From positions 744,001 through 808,000 of the forward strand of contig NZ_JARCHV010000002.1 of the NCBI RefSeq assembly GCF_028890485.2: a stretch of 64,000 nucleotides of DNA, read 5' to 3'. Below, piece by piece: positions 19,192-27,040 of this stretch. Within the stretch, counting starts at the first letter, position 1. Each line of letters opens with the position of its first letter. This stretch comes from Planococcus sp. SK3692 (GTDB lineage Bacteria > Bacillota > Bacilli > Bacillales_A > Planococcaceae). A program made the translations under genes and the position numbers. The notes under the pieces are model-generated. The model was not told where the DNA came from. It saw only the letters and a list, made by a program, of their open reading frames with translations, and did not search any database.

Positions 19192-19233
19192 GAAAATCCA
19201 GCAATCGGAAGATCCGATTGCTGGATTTTCTGT
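19192..19233 (+). terminator. Terminator of the kdgT-dtnK-pdxA2 operon
   Basis: A perfect 18-bp stem (GAAAATCCAGCAATCGGA) with a 3-base loop; the descending arm ends ATTTTC then TGTT, a modest T tract. Confidence 0.75.
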
Positions 19234-19597
19234 TAGTGAGGAATTGGGTGAAGTGAACGTCGTCGAAAAAATGAATACGTGGAGTTTAGAAGTGCTAGTC
19301 TATAGGTATGTATCGATGAAAGCTTGTCTGCTGTAAAGCAGGCTTTTTTATTGATTAAATCAGGAATTTAAAGAAAATGGCAGCGTATAAATTATGCTTG
19401 TTCTTGGCGGAATTAAAGTGAATAATAGCAAAATTAAGCCGTCATAATGCAAAATCTATACTTGATTTTAATTCAAATTAACAAGTTATAAATTCTCAAA
19501 AAATAGGAAAATAATTGTATAAAAGTAATACTAATAAACTATATAATAATAAAAGTTAGAATAGAGTGACAAATTAATTCCGCTTTAGCGGCCGTAG

Positions 19598-19768
19598 AAA
19601 TTCCAGCACGATCCGCTGGAGATCAACGGCCGTGAGAGCCCGCTTGGATGGATGAAGTGTCAGATGAGTTTTGCTGATGGGGATTTATCTAAAACGTGGA
19701 AGAAGATGATATGCCGCGATACTGAATTAGTGCATATTGTTGAATCGGATAGCTGTTCTCGAAACTGA
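19598..19768 (+). pseudogene. Possible decayed coding remnant upstream of comK
   Basis: A 56-codon open stretch after a stop at 19595 encodes a protein-like sequence (HDPLEINGRESPLGWMKCQM, then FADGDLSKTWKKM) with no usable start at its beginning. Base composition rises sharply here from the very AT-rich 19350-19570 stretch. I do not recognise a family. The same stretch can also fold as a nested hairpin (CGGCCGT ... ACGGCCG around CCAGC ... GCTGG), so it could be an RNA element instead. Low certainty. Confidence 0.3.
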
Positions 19769-19796
19769 CGATGAACTTAATTTGAGGAGGTGTGCT

Positions 19797-19844
19797 GTGT
19801 TCGCGCTTAGGGGGAAGAAGACAAAAAGAAACCTCCGGATGTAA
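19797..19844 (+). CDS. 15-codon leader ORF upstream of comK
   Basis: GTG start with a strong GAGGAGG site 6 bp upstream, reading MFALRGKKTKRNLRM then TAA. Its last codons lie in the first arm of the hairpin at 19832-19871. It may be a leader peptide in an attenuator, or the tail of a lost small toxin-like gene; no homology is claimed. Confidence 0.35.
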   Translation: MFALRGKKTKRNLRM

Positions 19845-19916
19845 TAGTCATGGGAGACAGACATCCGGAGGCACTCAGTTGGAGTGTACCAACTACTAGT
19901 TAGTATACTCCTTTTT
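19832..19916 (+). promoter_or_regulatory. Tandem hairpins with terminator-like T tract ahead of comK
   Basis: Hairpin 1 has a perfect 11-bp stem CCTCCGGATGT / ACATCCGGAGG (19832-19842, 19861-19871). Hairpin 2 pairs GGAGTGTACCAA with TTAGTATACTCC (19881-19892, 19900-19911; one mismatch, one wobble) and is followed by TTTTT. It lies 43 bp before the comK start codon, so it may terminate an upstream RNA or attenuate comK. Confidence 0.55.
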
Positions 19917-19958
19917 GGTTGAAGAAATAAGTAAAAAACACTCAAAGGAGACATAAAA

Positions 19959-20540
19959 ATGAGGAAGCGCAAGAATTTCAAGTTGGAAATGAATGTGGAA
20001 AAAGAAATCGGGCAAGAGACCGTATTGATTTTGCCGGACTATGACGAAAATGGTTGCTTGAATTCAGTGATTTACCATACGGACGGCATGATTAAAGTTG
20101 CATCGAAGCCTTTCGATTTGATCGATACGAATTTGCGTTTCCGCGGCTCGAGCATGCGCGGCGCGGTGGAAGGGTCGGCGGCGATTCTCGGGAAACTCAA
20201 TAAGAACCCGATTGTCATTGACCGCGATAAAGGGGTTATTTTACTGCCGAGTAAATCGGCGCAATTAGATGGCTGCGTATGGCTGTCTTTACAGCACATT
20301 ACGGAATGCATCAGCATTGACAATTGCACGACGAAAGTCAATTTAAGCAATGGCAGTTCGATCATTCTCGATGGCAGCAAAGAGTCGATCAAGCGCCGCA
20401 TGGAAAAAGCGTATGAGCTGCAGTTCAAGGTGGAAGCGCAGAAACGGTATGTCGCAAGCGGCCGGACCGTGCCGGAGACGACCTATCATTTAGTGAAGCA
20501 GGCGGGGCATGTGAATTATGAGCATCGGGCGGGGGAATAG
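19959..20540 (+). CDS. comK: Competence transcription factor ComK
   Basis: 193 residues, matching ComK family length (about 190). Shared features include the RFRGSSMRGAVEG block near 52-65 (RFFGSS-type in Bacillus), PIVIDRDKGVILLPS near 84, and W-x-S/L-x-x-H in the mid-region (CVWLSLQHI). ComK binds paired AAAA-N5-TTTT boxes and activates DNA-uptake genes. ATG 19959 has AAGGAG 9 bp upstream. The gene has its own terminator and is preceded by an 880-bp intergenic stretch, unusually long and structured for this window, with a leader ORF and a terminator-like hairpin. No obvious K-box pair was found in that stretch by eye. Confidence 0.85.
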   Translation: MRKRKNFKLEMNVEKEIGQETVLILPDYDENGCLNSVIYHTDGMIKVASKPFDLIDTNLRFRGSSMRGAVEGSAAILGKLNKNPIVIDRDKGVILLPSKSAQLDGCVWLSLQHITECISIDNCTTKVNLSNGSSIILDGSKESIKRRMEKAYELQFKVEAQKRYVASGRTVPETTYHLVKQAGHVNYEHRAGE

Positions 20541-20548
20541 ATTAGAGG

Positions 20549-20578
20549 GAGAGTGGGCTGTTTGCCTGCTCTCTTTTT
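20549..20578 (+). terminator. comK terminator
   Basis: 10-bp stem GAGAGTGGGC / GCCTGCTCTC with two wobble pairs, followed by TTTTT. Confidence 0.7.
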
Positions 20579-20590
20579 GTTTGTGTTCGT

Positions 20591-20676
20591 GTCCCTGTGC
20601 ATCACACAATTCGGGAGTGAAGAAGATTGATCCGACGGGATTCGGTATGGTGGGCGTCTCTGTGCACGACACAATT
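20591..20676 (+). repeat. TCCCTGTGCA repeat doublet, 65-bp spacing
   Basis: Copies at 20591 and 20656 (GTCTC variant), after the comK terminator and before the first HAD gene. It forms part of a duplicated segment: the same doublet with similar 44-bp middle precedes the second HAD gene. Confidence 0.9.
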
Positions 20677-20722
20677 TATTGCGGTAGAATAGAGAAAACG
20701 CAAATGAAAGGAAGTCGTACAT

Positions 20723-21340
20723 ATGGATAGCATCATTTTTGATTTGGACGGAACATTGTGGGATTCGCTGGATACCGTCTTGGAGGCGTGGAACGAAGCT
20801 CTAGAGGAAAGTGGCGCAGAGACCACCTTGACGAAAGAGGATGTGCGCGGCGTCATGGGGCTGCAGGCGCATGAAATCAGGGAGAGGCTGTTTCCTCATT
20901 TATCGGACGAACAGCACCGGAAATTTGAAGAACTGTCGTCAGAGCTGGAAAGTGCGTATGTGAGAAAACAAGGCGGGCAGTTGTTTAATGATGTGGAGCA
21001 TGTGCTCGGACAGCTCTCGCAGAAATACAATTTGTACATCGTCAGCAATTGCCAGGACGGCTATATCGAAAGTTTTTATGCGTACCACGAACTGGACGAG
21101 CATTTCGTCGATTTTGAGAACCCGGGGAGAACGGGCTTGTCAAAAGGTGAGAACATCCAATTGGTCATGGAGCGAAACAATGTGGAACGTGCGGTGTATG
21201 TGGGCGATACGAAAGGCGACCACAAAGCGGCAAAAGAGGCGGGTCTCCCGTTCGTCTATGCGGCGTATGGTTTTGGTGATGTGGACGAGTTTGATTACGC
21301 GATCGATGAGTTTAAGGAATTATTGAAGTTGTTTGGGTAA
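20723..21340 (+). CDS. HAD-superfamily hydrolase, tandem copy 1
   Basis: 205 residues with all four HAD motifs: DLDGTLW (nucleophile Asp8), SNCQDGYIESF (motif II Ser near 110), K at KGENIQ, and YVGDTKGDHKAAKEAG (motif IV acidic residues). An alpha-helical cap between residues 15 and 85 places it in subfamily IA, with phosphoglycolate-phosphatase-like enzymes. It probably hydrolyses a small phosphorylated metabolite; the substrate cannot be told. It is about three-quarters identical to the next gene, and the ribosome site and upstream repeat doublet are duplicated too, so this is a recent tandem duplication. RBS is GGAAG before ATG 20723. Confidence 0.88.
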   Translation: MDSIIFDLDGTLWDSLDTVLEAWNEALEESGAETTLTKEDVRGVMGLQAHEIRERLFPHLSDEQHRKFEELSSELESAYVRKQGGQLFNDVEHVLGQLSQKYNLYIVSNCQDGYIESFYAYHELDEHFVDFENPGRTGLSKGENIQLVMERNNVERAVYVGDTKGDHKAAKEAGLPFVYAAYGFGDVDEFDYAIDEFKELLKLFG

Positions 21341-21346
21341 CAGAAG

Positions 21347-21383
21347 CCGGAATTCTCGTGAGGGCGAGAGTTCCGGTTTTTTT
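21347..21383 (+). terminator. Terminator of HAD copy 1
   Basis: Stem CCGGAATTCTCG / CGAGAGTTCCGG followed by seven T. Confidence 0.85.
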
Positions 21384-21389
21384 GTGTGT

Positions 21390-21475
21390 GTCCCTGTGCA
21401 TCACACAATTTGCGCGTATAGAATCTTGATGCATAGGGATTCGGTATGGTTTGCGTCCCTGTGCACGACACAATT
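21390..21475 (+). repeat. TCCCTGTGCA repeat doublet, 65-bp spacing
   Basis: Copies at 21390 and 21455, directly after the T tract of the previous terminator. The middle shares gggattcggtatgg with the doublet at 20591. Confidence 0.92.
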
Positions 21476-21521
21476 CGTTGCGATAGAATGGAAAAAATGC
21501 AGATGAAGGGAAGTCATACAT

Positions 21522-22139
21522 ATGGACAGTATCATTTTTGATTTGGACGGCACGTTGTGGAATCCGCTCGAGGTATCGGTTGCGGTGTGGAACAAGGTGT
21601 TGGCGGATAACGGCGTGAACGAAAAGCTGTCAAAAGACGATTTGCGCGGCATTATGGGGATGCAAGCGGATCAAGTCGGCGAGAAGCTGTTTCCGCATCT
21701 GTCGAGAGCGTTATGCGAAAAACTGACAGAAGAGTCATCAGAGTTGGAATGCGTGTATTTGCGAAAACAAGGCGGACAGTTGTACGAAGGTGTGGAAAAC
21801 GTACTCGAGAAGCTGTCGCAGAAATACAAGCTGTACATCGTCAGCAATTGCCAGCAAGGCTATATCGAAAGCTTCTACGAATACCACGGACTGGATCCTC
21901 ACTTCGTTGATTTTGAGAACCCTGGGAGAACGGGCTTGTCGAAGGGCGAGAACATCCAGTTAATCATGGAGCGGAACAATGTGAAGAGTGCGGTGTATGT
22001 CGGCGATACGAATGGCGACTGCGAGGCGGCGAAAATGGCGGGTATTCCGTTCGTTTTTGCTGCCTATGGGTTCGGAGACGCGGATGACTTTGATTATGTG
22101 ATCGAGGAGTTCAAGGAGTTATTGAAGTTGTTTGGATAA
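21522..22139 (+). CDS. HAD-superfamily hydrolase, tandem copy 2
   Basis: 205 residues, paralogue of the preceding gene with identical length and the same motifs: DLDGTLW, SNCQQGYIESF, KGENIQ and YVGDTNGDCEAAKMAG. Differences cluster in the cap (residues 15-85), the part that chooses substrate in HAD-IA enzymes, so the two copies may have diverged in specificity. Its upstream region repeats that of copy 1 (repeat doublet, then gatagaatggaaaa, then an AAGGGAAG site before ATG). No clear terminator follows before the next gene. Confidence 0.88.
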   Translation: MDSIIFDLDGTLWNPLEVSVAVWNKVLADNGVNEKLSKDDLRGIMGMQADQVGEKLFPHLSRALCEKLTEESSELECVYLRKQGGQLYEGVENVLEKLSQKYKLYIVSNCQQGYIESFYEYHGLDPHFVDFENPGRTGLSKGENIQLIMERNNVKSAVYVGDTNGDCEAAKMAGIPFVFAAYGFGDADDFDYVIEEFKELLKLFG

Positions 22140-22253
22140 GATTCAGCTGGAGGTGCTTCTAGCCCCTCTTCGATTTTGTGAGATTGTCTAAAGGAATATG
22201 GATAGTTTTGGCGAAGAGGTCTCTCGAAATCAAAAAAGAGGAGAGTGTAAACG

Positions 22254-22586
22254 ATGAAATTTCTTTGCTTGGCATATGGAGATGAAGACGGCTGGAACGG
22301 GTTGAGCGATGAGGAAAAACAGGATGCGCTGGCTCAGGACAAGGTGATACAAGATCGTGGAAACTTCGTGTCAGCGGTACAGCCGGCAGTGACAGCTGTT
22401 CGGAATTGGGACAACAATCTCCAAGTGACGGAAGGGATCGACAAAACTCACGGACTGCCACTGGCAGGGTTTTCTGTCATTGAAGCGGCGAATGTAGAAG
22501 AAGTGGTTAATCTTGTAGCTGACACGCCGTGCGCACGAGCAAATGGAGTCATTGAAATTCGGCAGCTTTGGGATATAAATAGTTAG
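22254..22586 (+). CDS. YCII-related (YciI-like) small protein
   Basis: 110 residues. The N-terminus MKFLCLAYGDEDGWNGLSDEE and later GLPLAGFSVIEAANVEEVV match the YCII-related alpha/beta dimeric barrel group (DGPF-type proteins), whose members are poorly characterised and sometimes act as small ligand-binding or lyase-like enzymes. GAGGAGAG lies 9 bp before ATG 22254. It stands alone with a shared bidirectional terminator behind it; no function can be assigned from context. Confidence 0.65.
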   Translation: MKFLCLAYGDEDGWNGLSDEEKQDALAQDKVIQDRGNFVSAVQPAVTAVRNWDNNLQVTEGIDKTHGLPLAGFSVIEAANVEEVVNLVADTPCARANGVIEIRQLWDINS

Positions 22587-22606
22587 GGCAGTGCTAATAA
22601 AGAATG

Positions 22607-22647
22607 AAAAAAGTCGGGTATCTCACAAGAGAGACCCGACTTTTTTT
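22607..22647. terminator. Bidirectional terminator
   Basis: AAAAAAGTCGGGTATCTC pairs with GAGACCCGACTTTTTTT (one bulge); A and T tracts on both sides let it serve the YciI-like gene (+) and the VanZ-like gene (-), which converge here. Confidence 0.85.
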
Positions 22648-22653
22648 ATTGGG

Positions 22654-23178
22654 TTAATGGGATTTGTCATCTTTTAAGGCATTGGATATTGTCTGTGTGG
22701 CATGTGAGAAAGCGGGAACGATACCGCCTTGTTCTTTGACGTATTCACTCAACCGATACGCCACAAAAATGCCGGCAACGTCGATCAAGACATCCACGAG
22801 CCTGCCACTGCGCTCAAAGAACAGTTGCAGGAACTCTGTGAAAAAAGCGAACAAGCTGCACAACGCGAAGGCGACGTGGCGTTCTTTGAGGGCTTGATTC
22901 ATGAGTAAATACAAAATGCCAAATGACAGTGCATGGCCGGTTTTCTGGAAGACGTAGAGCTTGCTGTCGAGGTGGATATCACTTGTGATGAACAAGTCGG
23001 ACAGGTTCGGAAATAGCCGGACATTGAAGTTAAGGTCACTTGCGAACAAAGCCGTGAAGTTGTAGTTATTGGTGGCAATGAGGATGCACAGCGCCCATAG
23101 GAGGACGGGGATGTATTTGGCTTTCACGAAAATCTTCCCTTCCGAGGCTGTTAACCGATTGAGCCGTTCAATGGTCAT
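22654..23178 (-). CDS. VanZ-family membrane protein
   Basis: About 174 residues with four hydrophobic segments. The core KTGHALSFGILYLLMN, followed by FTEFLQLF and RLVDVLIDVAGI, is the VanZ-like pattern (K-x-x-H-x-x-x-F ... E-x-x-Q ... D-x-x-x-N/D-x-x-G). VanZ itself gives low-level teicoplanin resistance; most family members are of unknown role in the membrane. The start is uncertain: ATG at 23178 is chosen, TTG at 23202 would add eight residues, and neither has a clear ribosome site. A second family member is encoded at 62638-63099. Confidence 0.75.
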   Translation of the reverse strand: MTIERLNRLTASEGKIFVKAKYIPVLLWALCILIATNNYNFTALFASDLNFNVRLFPNLSDLFITSDIHLDSKLYVFQKTGHALSFGILYLLMNQALKERHVAFALCSLFAFFTEFLQLFFERSGRLVDVLIDVAGIFVAYRLSEYVKEQGGIVPAFSHATQTISNALKDDKSH

Positions 23179-23407
23179 GAGTAATAAGAGTATAACAGGC
23201 AATTTGTCTGATTGGATGAAAATAATGTGGATTAATTAAAAAAAGTGGAAATATAAAGGTGCTAGAGTAATGTAAGCTATTTACGAAAATAGGAATAAAG
23301 ATACGAGAAATGGTTTATTTCATAGATTATTACTGTATAATAGTCCTTGCTGATTTAAAAACGCTTTGATTGGGTAAAGTTCCCGATTGAAGGAAGGACG
23401 TGCTTAT

Positions 23408-23917
23408 TTGAAAACTGTATTACGAACGATCATTATCCTGCTGGTGGGGTTAGCTATACTCGCAGGAGCTGGATATTGGGCGTACAAGAGCTTGACTGAG
23501 AGCGATGAGCAGCAAATCTCCCAAGCTGCAGAGGAAGCAGACGAAAAATTGCAAGAAGATACGGAACCGCCAAAAGCGAATGAGATCGTGGAAACGGTAG
23601 GCTTAAGCGAACCTGAATTCCAGATCCACCTTCACCAAATGACGCATCAAAAAATTGAGGCGACTGAAAAGCGCGGGGCAATCGAGATGACGCCGGAGCG
23701 AATCGATGAAATGTTGAAAATCTTGCGGGCCAACGAAGGCGCTTATGAAGAGTACGAATTCTATGAGCGAAGCTTGACCGCTTGGGAAGAAGGCGATTTC
23801 TCCAATGCCGTTGGCGTACACAACACCATTTGGGAATGGCATAATGGCACGGTCGGGCGCGCGACGGGCTTGTTGTCAGAAGAGCAGGAAGCGGAGTATG
23901 TGGAGAGTAATTTTTAA
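23408..23917 (+). CDS. Membrane-anchored protein, DUF6241-like
   Basis: 169 residues: one N-terminal transmembrane or signal-anchor helix (about 7-26), a charged acidic linker (E/D/Q-rich, 30-55) and an extracytoplasmic alpha-helical domain with LHQMTHQKIEA near 83. That MTHQK motif recalls the DUF6241 proteins of bacilli, which have no known function; the assignment is from memory and uncertain. TTG 23408 is the chosen start because GAAGGAAGG lies 8-9 bp before it; the TTG at 23387 has no ribosome site. Monocistronic, followed by a terminator about 190 bp downstream. Confidence 0.6.
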   Translation: MKTVLRTIIILLVGLAILAGAGYWAYKSLTESDEQQISQAAEEADEKLQEDTEPPKANEIVETVGLSEPEFQIHLHQMTHQKIEATEKRGAIEMTPERIDEMLKILRANEGAYEEYEFYERSLTAWEEGDFSNAVGVHNTIWEWHNGTVGRATGLLSEEQEAEYVESNF

Positions 23918-24105
23918 TTAACCACTTGGCCTATTGAAAAAACGATCTTGTTAGTTAAACTTATTGGGCTTGTAGAATGTTATCTGGAAATTACAATAAG
24001 GGACTTATGGGAAAGCATTTGACTTGATGACGGAAGTATAGAAAGCGTAATTTGCGAAAAAGCACTTCTGATCATCAACAGTATCGCAATTTCATAGCAC
24101 ATCAG

Positions 24106-24152
24106 ACAAAAGCCTTGGATTCCTTGATGGAGTCTAAGGCTTTTGTGTTTTA
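24106..24152 (+). terminator. Intrinsic terminator in the 23918-24302 intergenic stretch
   Basis: 18-bp stem ACAAAAGCCTTGGATTCC with two wobble pairs, TTGAT loop, then TGTTTT. It is far (190 bp) from the nearest upstream stop codon; I see no gene between. Confidence 0.7.
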
Positions 24153-24264
24153 GGGGAGGCGTATTGGATTAATTGATACTTTGTAACTTAGGCTGATTTG
24201 CCGAGTTTTTCTAAATTTACTAATTAATTTCCTGATATCTGTTTAAACCTTATGTAGTGAGGGA

Positions 24265-24287
24265 AATATTTCACATCTTGAAATATT
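24265..24287 (+). promoter_or_regulatory. Perfect inverted repeat just before the symporter ribosome site
   Basis: AATATTTCA-catct-TGAAATATT, 9-bp arms, ending 2 bp before the AGGGGGAAAG ribosome site. Could be an operator or an mRNA hairpin controlling translation. Confidence 0.5.
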
Positions 24288-24302
24288 ATAGGGGGAAAGC
24301 AG

Positions 24303-25721
24303 TTGGAACAGTTTTTGCAAGGGGTTGCTGATTTTTCAGCATGGCTATGGGGCATCCCGCTCATCACATTATTATTGGTTTCTGGACTTTATATGACGTT
24401 TAAATTAGGATTTTTTCAGTTTCGCTATTTCGGATACATAGTAGGGCAAACATTCGGCAGCGTTTTTAGAAGACCGAAAGGCGAAGGGACGGTCACACCA
24501 TTCCAGGCATTGACGTCTGCACTGTCGTCAACGATCGGTGCGGCGAACATTGTCGGCGTTCCGGCGGCGATCATGTTCGGGGGACCGGGCGCGATTTTTT
24601 GGATGTGGGTCATCGCCTTGATCGGCATGGCGCTGAAGTTCGCGGAAAGCGTGCTAGCGGTTGAGTACCGCGAGAAAAACGCGAAAGGCGAATTTGTCGG
24701 TGGGCCGATGTATTACATGACAAAAGGATTGAAAATGAAATGGCTCGGTATTTGGTTCTCGTTCGCATTGATGATTGAATTGATTCCGAGCATCATGGTA
24801 CAAGGGAATTCCATCGCAAATACGGTACAGGCGACATTCAATGTACCGGTATTGTGGACGGGCATCGCGACCGCCGTGCTTGTGTCGATCGTCGTCTTTG
24901 GCGGTATCAAGCGCATCGGGAAAGTAACGGAGATTTTCGTTCCGTTCATGGCGTTATTCTATGTTGGTGGAGCGGTCGTCATTTTATTGATGAACGTTAA
25001 AGCCGTTCCGGAATTCTTTATGCTGATTTTCAGCAACGCCTTTTCTCCGGCACCTGTCGTGGGTGGATTTGCTGGTGCGGCGATTGTGGAAATTATCCGT
25101 TGGGGCTTTGCCCGCGGTCTTTATTCCAACGAAGCGGGACTCGGGACGGCACCGATCGCACACGCTGCAGCGACGACCGACCATCCCGTGCGCCAAGGCT
25201 TCTGGGCTGTTATTGGCGTCGTGGTCGATACGTTGATCGTTTGTACGGCGACAGCGTTTGTTATCTTGTCTTCTGGCGTATGGACGCAAGAAGGTGCGAT
25301 GGAAAATTCATCAGCGTTGACGAGCTTGGCATTTGAACAGTATTTCGGTGATTTCGGCGCCATTCTTGTAACGGTTGCACTGATTTTCTTCGTACTGTCG
25401 ACGATTCTGGTCGTCATCTTCTACGGCGCGAAGCAAGCGGAGTTCTTGTTCGGTTTGAAAGCGGCATACGGCATGCAAGTGGTCTACATATTCGCCGTCA
25501 TCTTAGGCGCAGTCGGTGCTGCTGAAGTCATCTGGGGCTTCCTCGACATTATGCTCGCTGCGATCCTCATCCCGAACGTCATCGCGATTTTGCTGTTAAG
25601 CGGCAAAGTGAAAGAATTGAAGAACGAGTTCTTTACATCGGATGAGTATTACCGGAAGGATTTGAAAGTGAAGAAACGCGCGAAACGCCAGAAAGCGGTT
25701 CGCGAAGGGTATGAATCGTAG
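24303..25721 (+). CDS. Sodium:alanine symporter (AGCS family)
   Basis: 472 residues with about 10-11 membrane segments, typical of AlsT/AgcS transporters, which import alanine or glycine (some take glutamine) with Na+. Diagnostic stretches are ALSSTIGAANIVGVPAA near 76, GGPMYYM near 138, and ARGLYSNEAGLGTAPIAHAA near 270. The C-terminus is a short basic tail (KVKKRAKRQK). The start is TTG 24303, preceded by AGGGGGAAAG. Monocistronic with a repeat doublet and terminator behind; a perfect inverted repeat lies before its ribosome site. Which amino acid is carried cannot be told. Confidence 0.9.
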   Translation: MEQFLQGVADFSAWLWGIPLITLLLVSGLYMTFKLGFFQFRYFGYIVGQTFGSVFRRPKGEGTVTPFQALTSALSSTIGAANIVGVPAAIMFGGPGAIFWMWVIALIGMALKFAESVLAVEYREKNAKGEFVGGPMYYMTKGLKMKWLGIWFSFALMIELIPSIMVQGNSIANTVQATFNVPVLWTGIATAVLVSIVVFGGIKRIGKVTEIFVPFMALFYVGGAVVILLMNVKAVPEFFMLIFSNAFSPAPVVGGFAGAAIVEIIRWGFARGLYSNEAGLGTAPIAHAAATTDHPVRQGFWAVIGVVVDTLIVCTATAFVILSSGVWTQEGAMENSSALTSLAFEQYFGDFGAILVTVALIFFVLSTILVVIFYGAKQAEFLFGLKAAYGMQVVYIFAVILGAVGAAEVIWGFLDIMLAAILIPNVIAILLLSGKVKELKNEFFTSDEYYRKDLKVKKRAKRQKAVREGYES

Positions 25722-25735
25722 GTTTTTCCGGTTTT

Positions 25736-25821
25736 GTCCCTGTGCATGACACAATTTGGAGCACGTGATTCGCATGGCGGCGGGATTGTGCTGCTTGAGT
25801 GTCCCTGTGCACCACACAATT
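25736..25821 (+). repeat. TCCCTGTGCA repeat doublet, 65-bp spacing
   Basis: Copies at 25736 and 25801, starting 14 bp after the symporter stop and ending 4 bp before the terminator stem. Confidence 0.93.
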
Positions 25822-25825
25822 TGGC

Positions 25826-25865
25826 GCAAAAAGCCTCGAACTCGGTTGAGTTCGAGGCTTTTTGC
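25826..25865 (+). terminator. Symporter terminator
   Basis: Perfect 18-bp stem GCAAAAAGCCTCGAACTC with GGTT loop; T tract inside the descending arm. Confidence 0.88.
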
Positions 25866-25970
25866 ATTGAAATGACATTGCTCATCAATCTTAGGCCAAA
25901 GCGGGATAGTTTGCTAGAGTGTATCTTTCTTTGATTATCAAAAGAGTGAAGAGAAGGAGAGAATAAAATA

Positions 25971-26015
25971 TGAAATTTTATACAGTTGTTAATCGAAAAA
26001 TAGGTGTGAAATAGC
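25971..26015 (+). CDS. Possible 14-codon mini-ORF in an AT-rich island
   Basis: ATG with a strong GAAGGAGAG site 9 bp upstream, reading MKFYTVVNRKIGVK then TAG. Too short to classify; could be the stump of a broken gene (the AT-rich sequence after it has no long frame) or a true microprotein. Confidence 0.3.
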
Positions 26016-26484
26016 TCTCAATCTGGGAAGTCATTGATTTTACTTTGAATTTTTATAAAGTGTATTGAATAGTTATAGTTTGATAGATATGGTTATTCTC
26101 TCTGGAATGTGGAAAAAAGTTTCAAAAAATCATTATTGCATTTTACCTTTTAATGGAAACCTGTAGGGGTATCTATTAAGTGGATTTGAAAAGCTAATAC
26201 AATGAAAAGCTTGGAAATAGTAGCCTTTCTTGAGTTTTATTTTTCTCTAATCATAGAAATAAACGATTTATCTTCCATTAAAAGTATATAAGAAAAACAA
26301 AATAATATCTGAATTATTAGAATTTTTATAGACTACTTTACATATTTTGGCCCTTAATATAGTCTTATTGTAGTGTTAAAGGTTATACGAAGTATTTATT
26401 TTGATAAATAATTGATTTTTAATTATTTATCAGTGGTCGCGAGGAGAAGCTTTCATTAGCAAGTCGATCAAATCGAGCGGAGGA
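26016..26484. other. AT-rich intergenic stretch with an inverted repeat
   Basis: About 470 bp, by eye far more AT-rich than its neighbours, with stop codons in all frames. The only clear structure is the perfect 12-bp inverted repeat TGATAAATAATT-gattttt-AATTATTTATCA at 26402-26432, about 60 bp before the next gene, possibly an operator. Otherwise I see nothing in it. Confidence 0.5.
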
Positions 26485-26493
26485 ATGGTTGAA

Positions 26494-26904
26494 ATGATGG
26501 ATACACAACAGGTGGCTTCACCAGACAACAAGACAACCGAGATGATGGCCGCACAAGCGGTAGAGAAATCGCAGAATTGCCCGATTGGCAGCGCGCCTGA
26601 AATTGAAGGGTGTCGAGTTCCTCAATTGTATATCGGCTTGCCAATGGATAGAGGCGTCTCCGTTCAATTGTATCGGAATGAGCAAAAAGGGCTGAATGAG
26701 GCATCAATCTTGATTGCGCTTGAGCAAGTACCAAGTTTCACACAAGCGCTCATTGCACATCCGATTTTGCTGCCGACGAGTTATTCCCAACGTTTGTCTG
26801 CAGAGGATGGGCAGCACACGCTGTGGATTGCTTCGAAAGAACAGTTTCCTGATTTTGTGGAACGCCTGACGGATGCGCTCCACGCGCTCCCGCGAAAAAG
26901 GTAA
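26494..26904 (+). CDS. Hypothetical protein, 136 residues
   Basis: Not recognised. A soluble-looking protein without signal or membrane segment, with an N-terminal low-complexity part (Met/Thr/Gln rich), then NCPIGSAPEIEGCRVPQLYIG containing two cysteines 12 apart, and a mixed alpha/beta remainder ending in a basic tail. The chosen ATG at 26494 has GGAGG 10 bp upstream; ATG 26485 is too close to that site. A 12-bp inverted repeat 60 bp upstream may be an operator. The next gene, a 56-codon ORF, follows after 136 bp. Confidence 0.6.
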   Translation: MMDTQQVASPDNKTTEMMAAQAVEKSQNCPIGSAPEIEGCRVPQLYIGLPMDRGVSVQLYRNEQKGLNEASILIALEQVPSFTQALIAHPILLPTSYSQRLSAEDGQHTLWIASKEQFPDFVERLTDALHALPRKR

Positions 26905-27040
26905 TACGGCAGATTTATCCTTTTCATTTTAGAGAGGGAAGAGATGCATTTAAGTTAGCTTCAACAGCAATGTTTCCATAACGGGTTGATAGCCGCGTGA
27001 TCAAAGCTTGTAAGGACCAAAATCGAGGAGGATGAATCGG

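Noticed and set aside
19336-19570. K-boxes (AAAA-N5-TTTT pairs) for comK autoregulation in the AT-rich stretch
   Set aside because: Only AAAA/TTTT runs at wrong spacings were seen.
24153-24302. T-box or amino-acid riboswitch upstream of the alanine symporter
   Set aside because: No T-box consensus or multi-stem leader was found; only the short inverted repeat at 24265.
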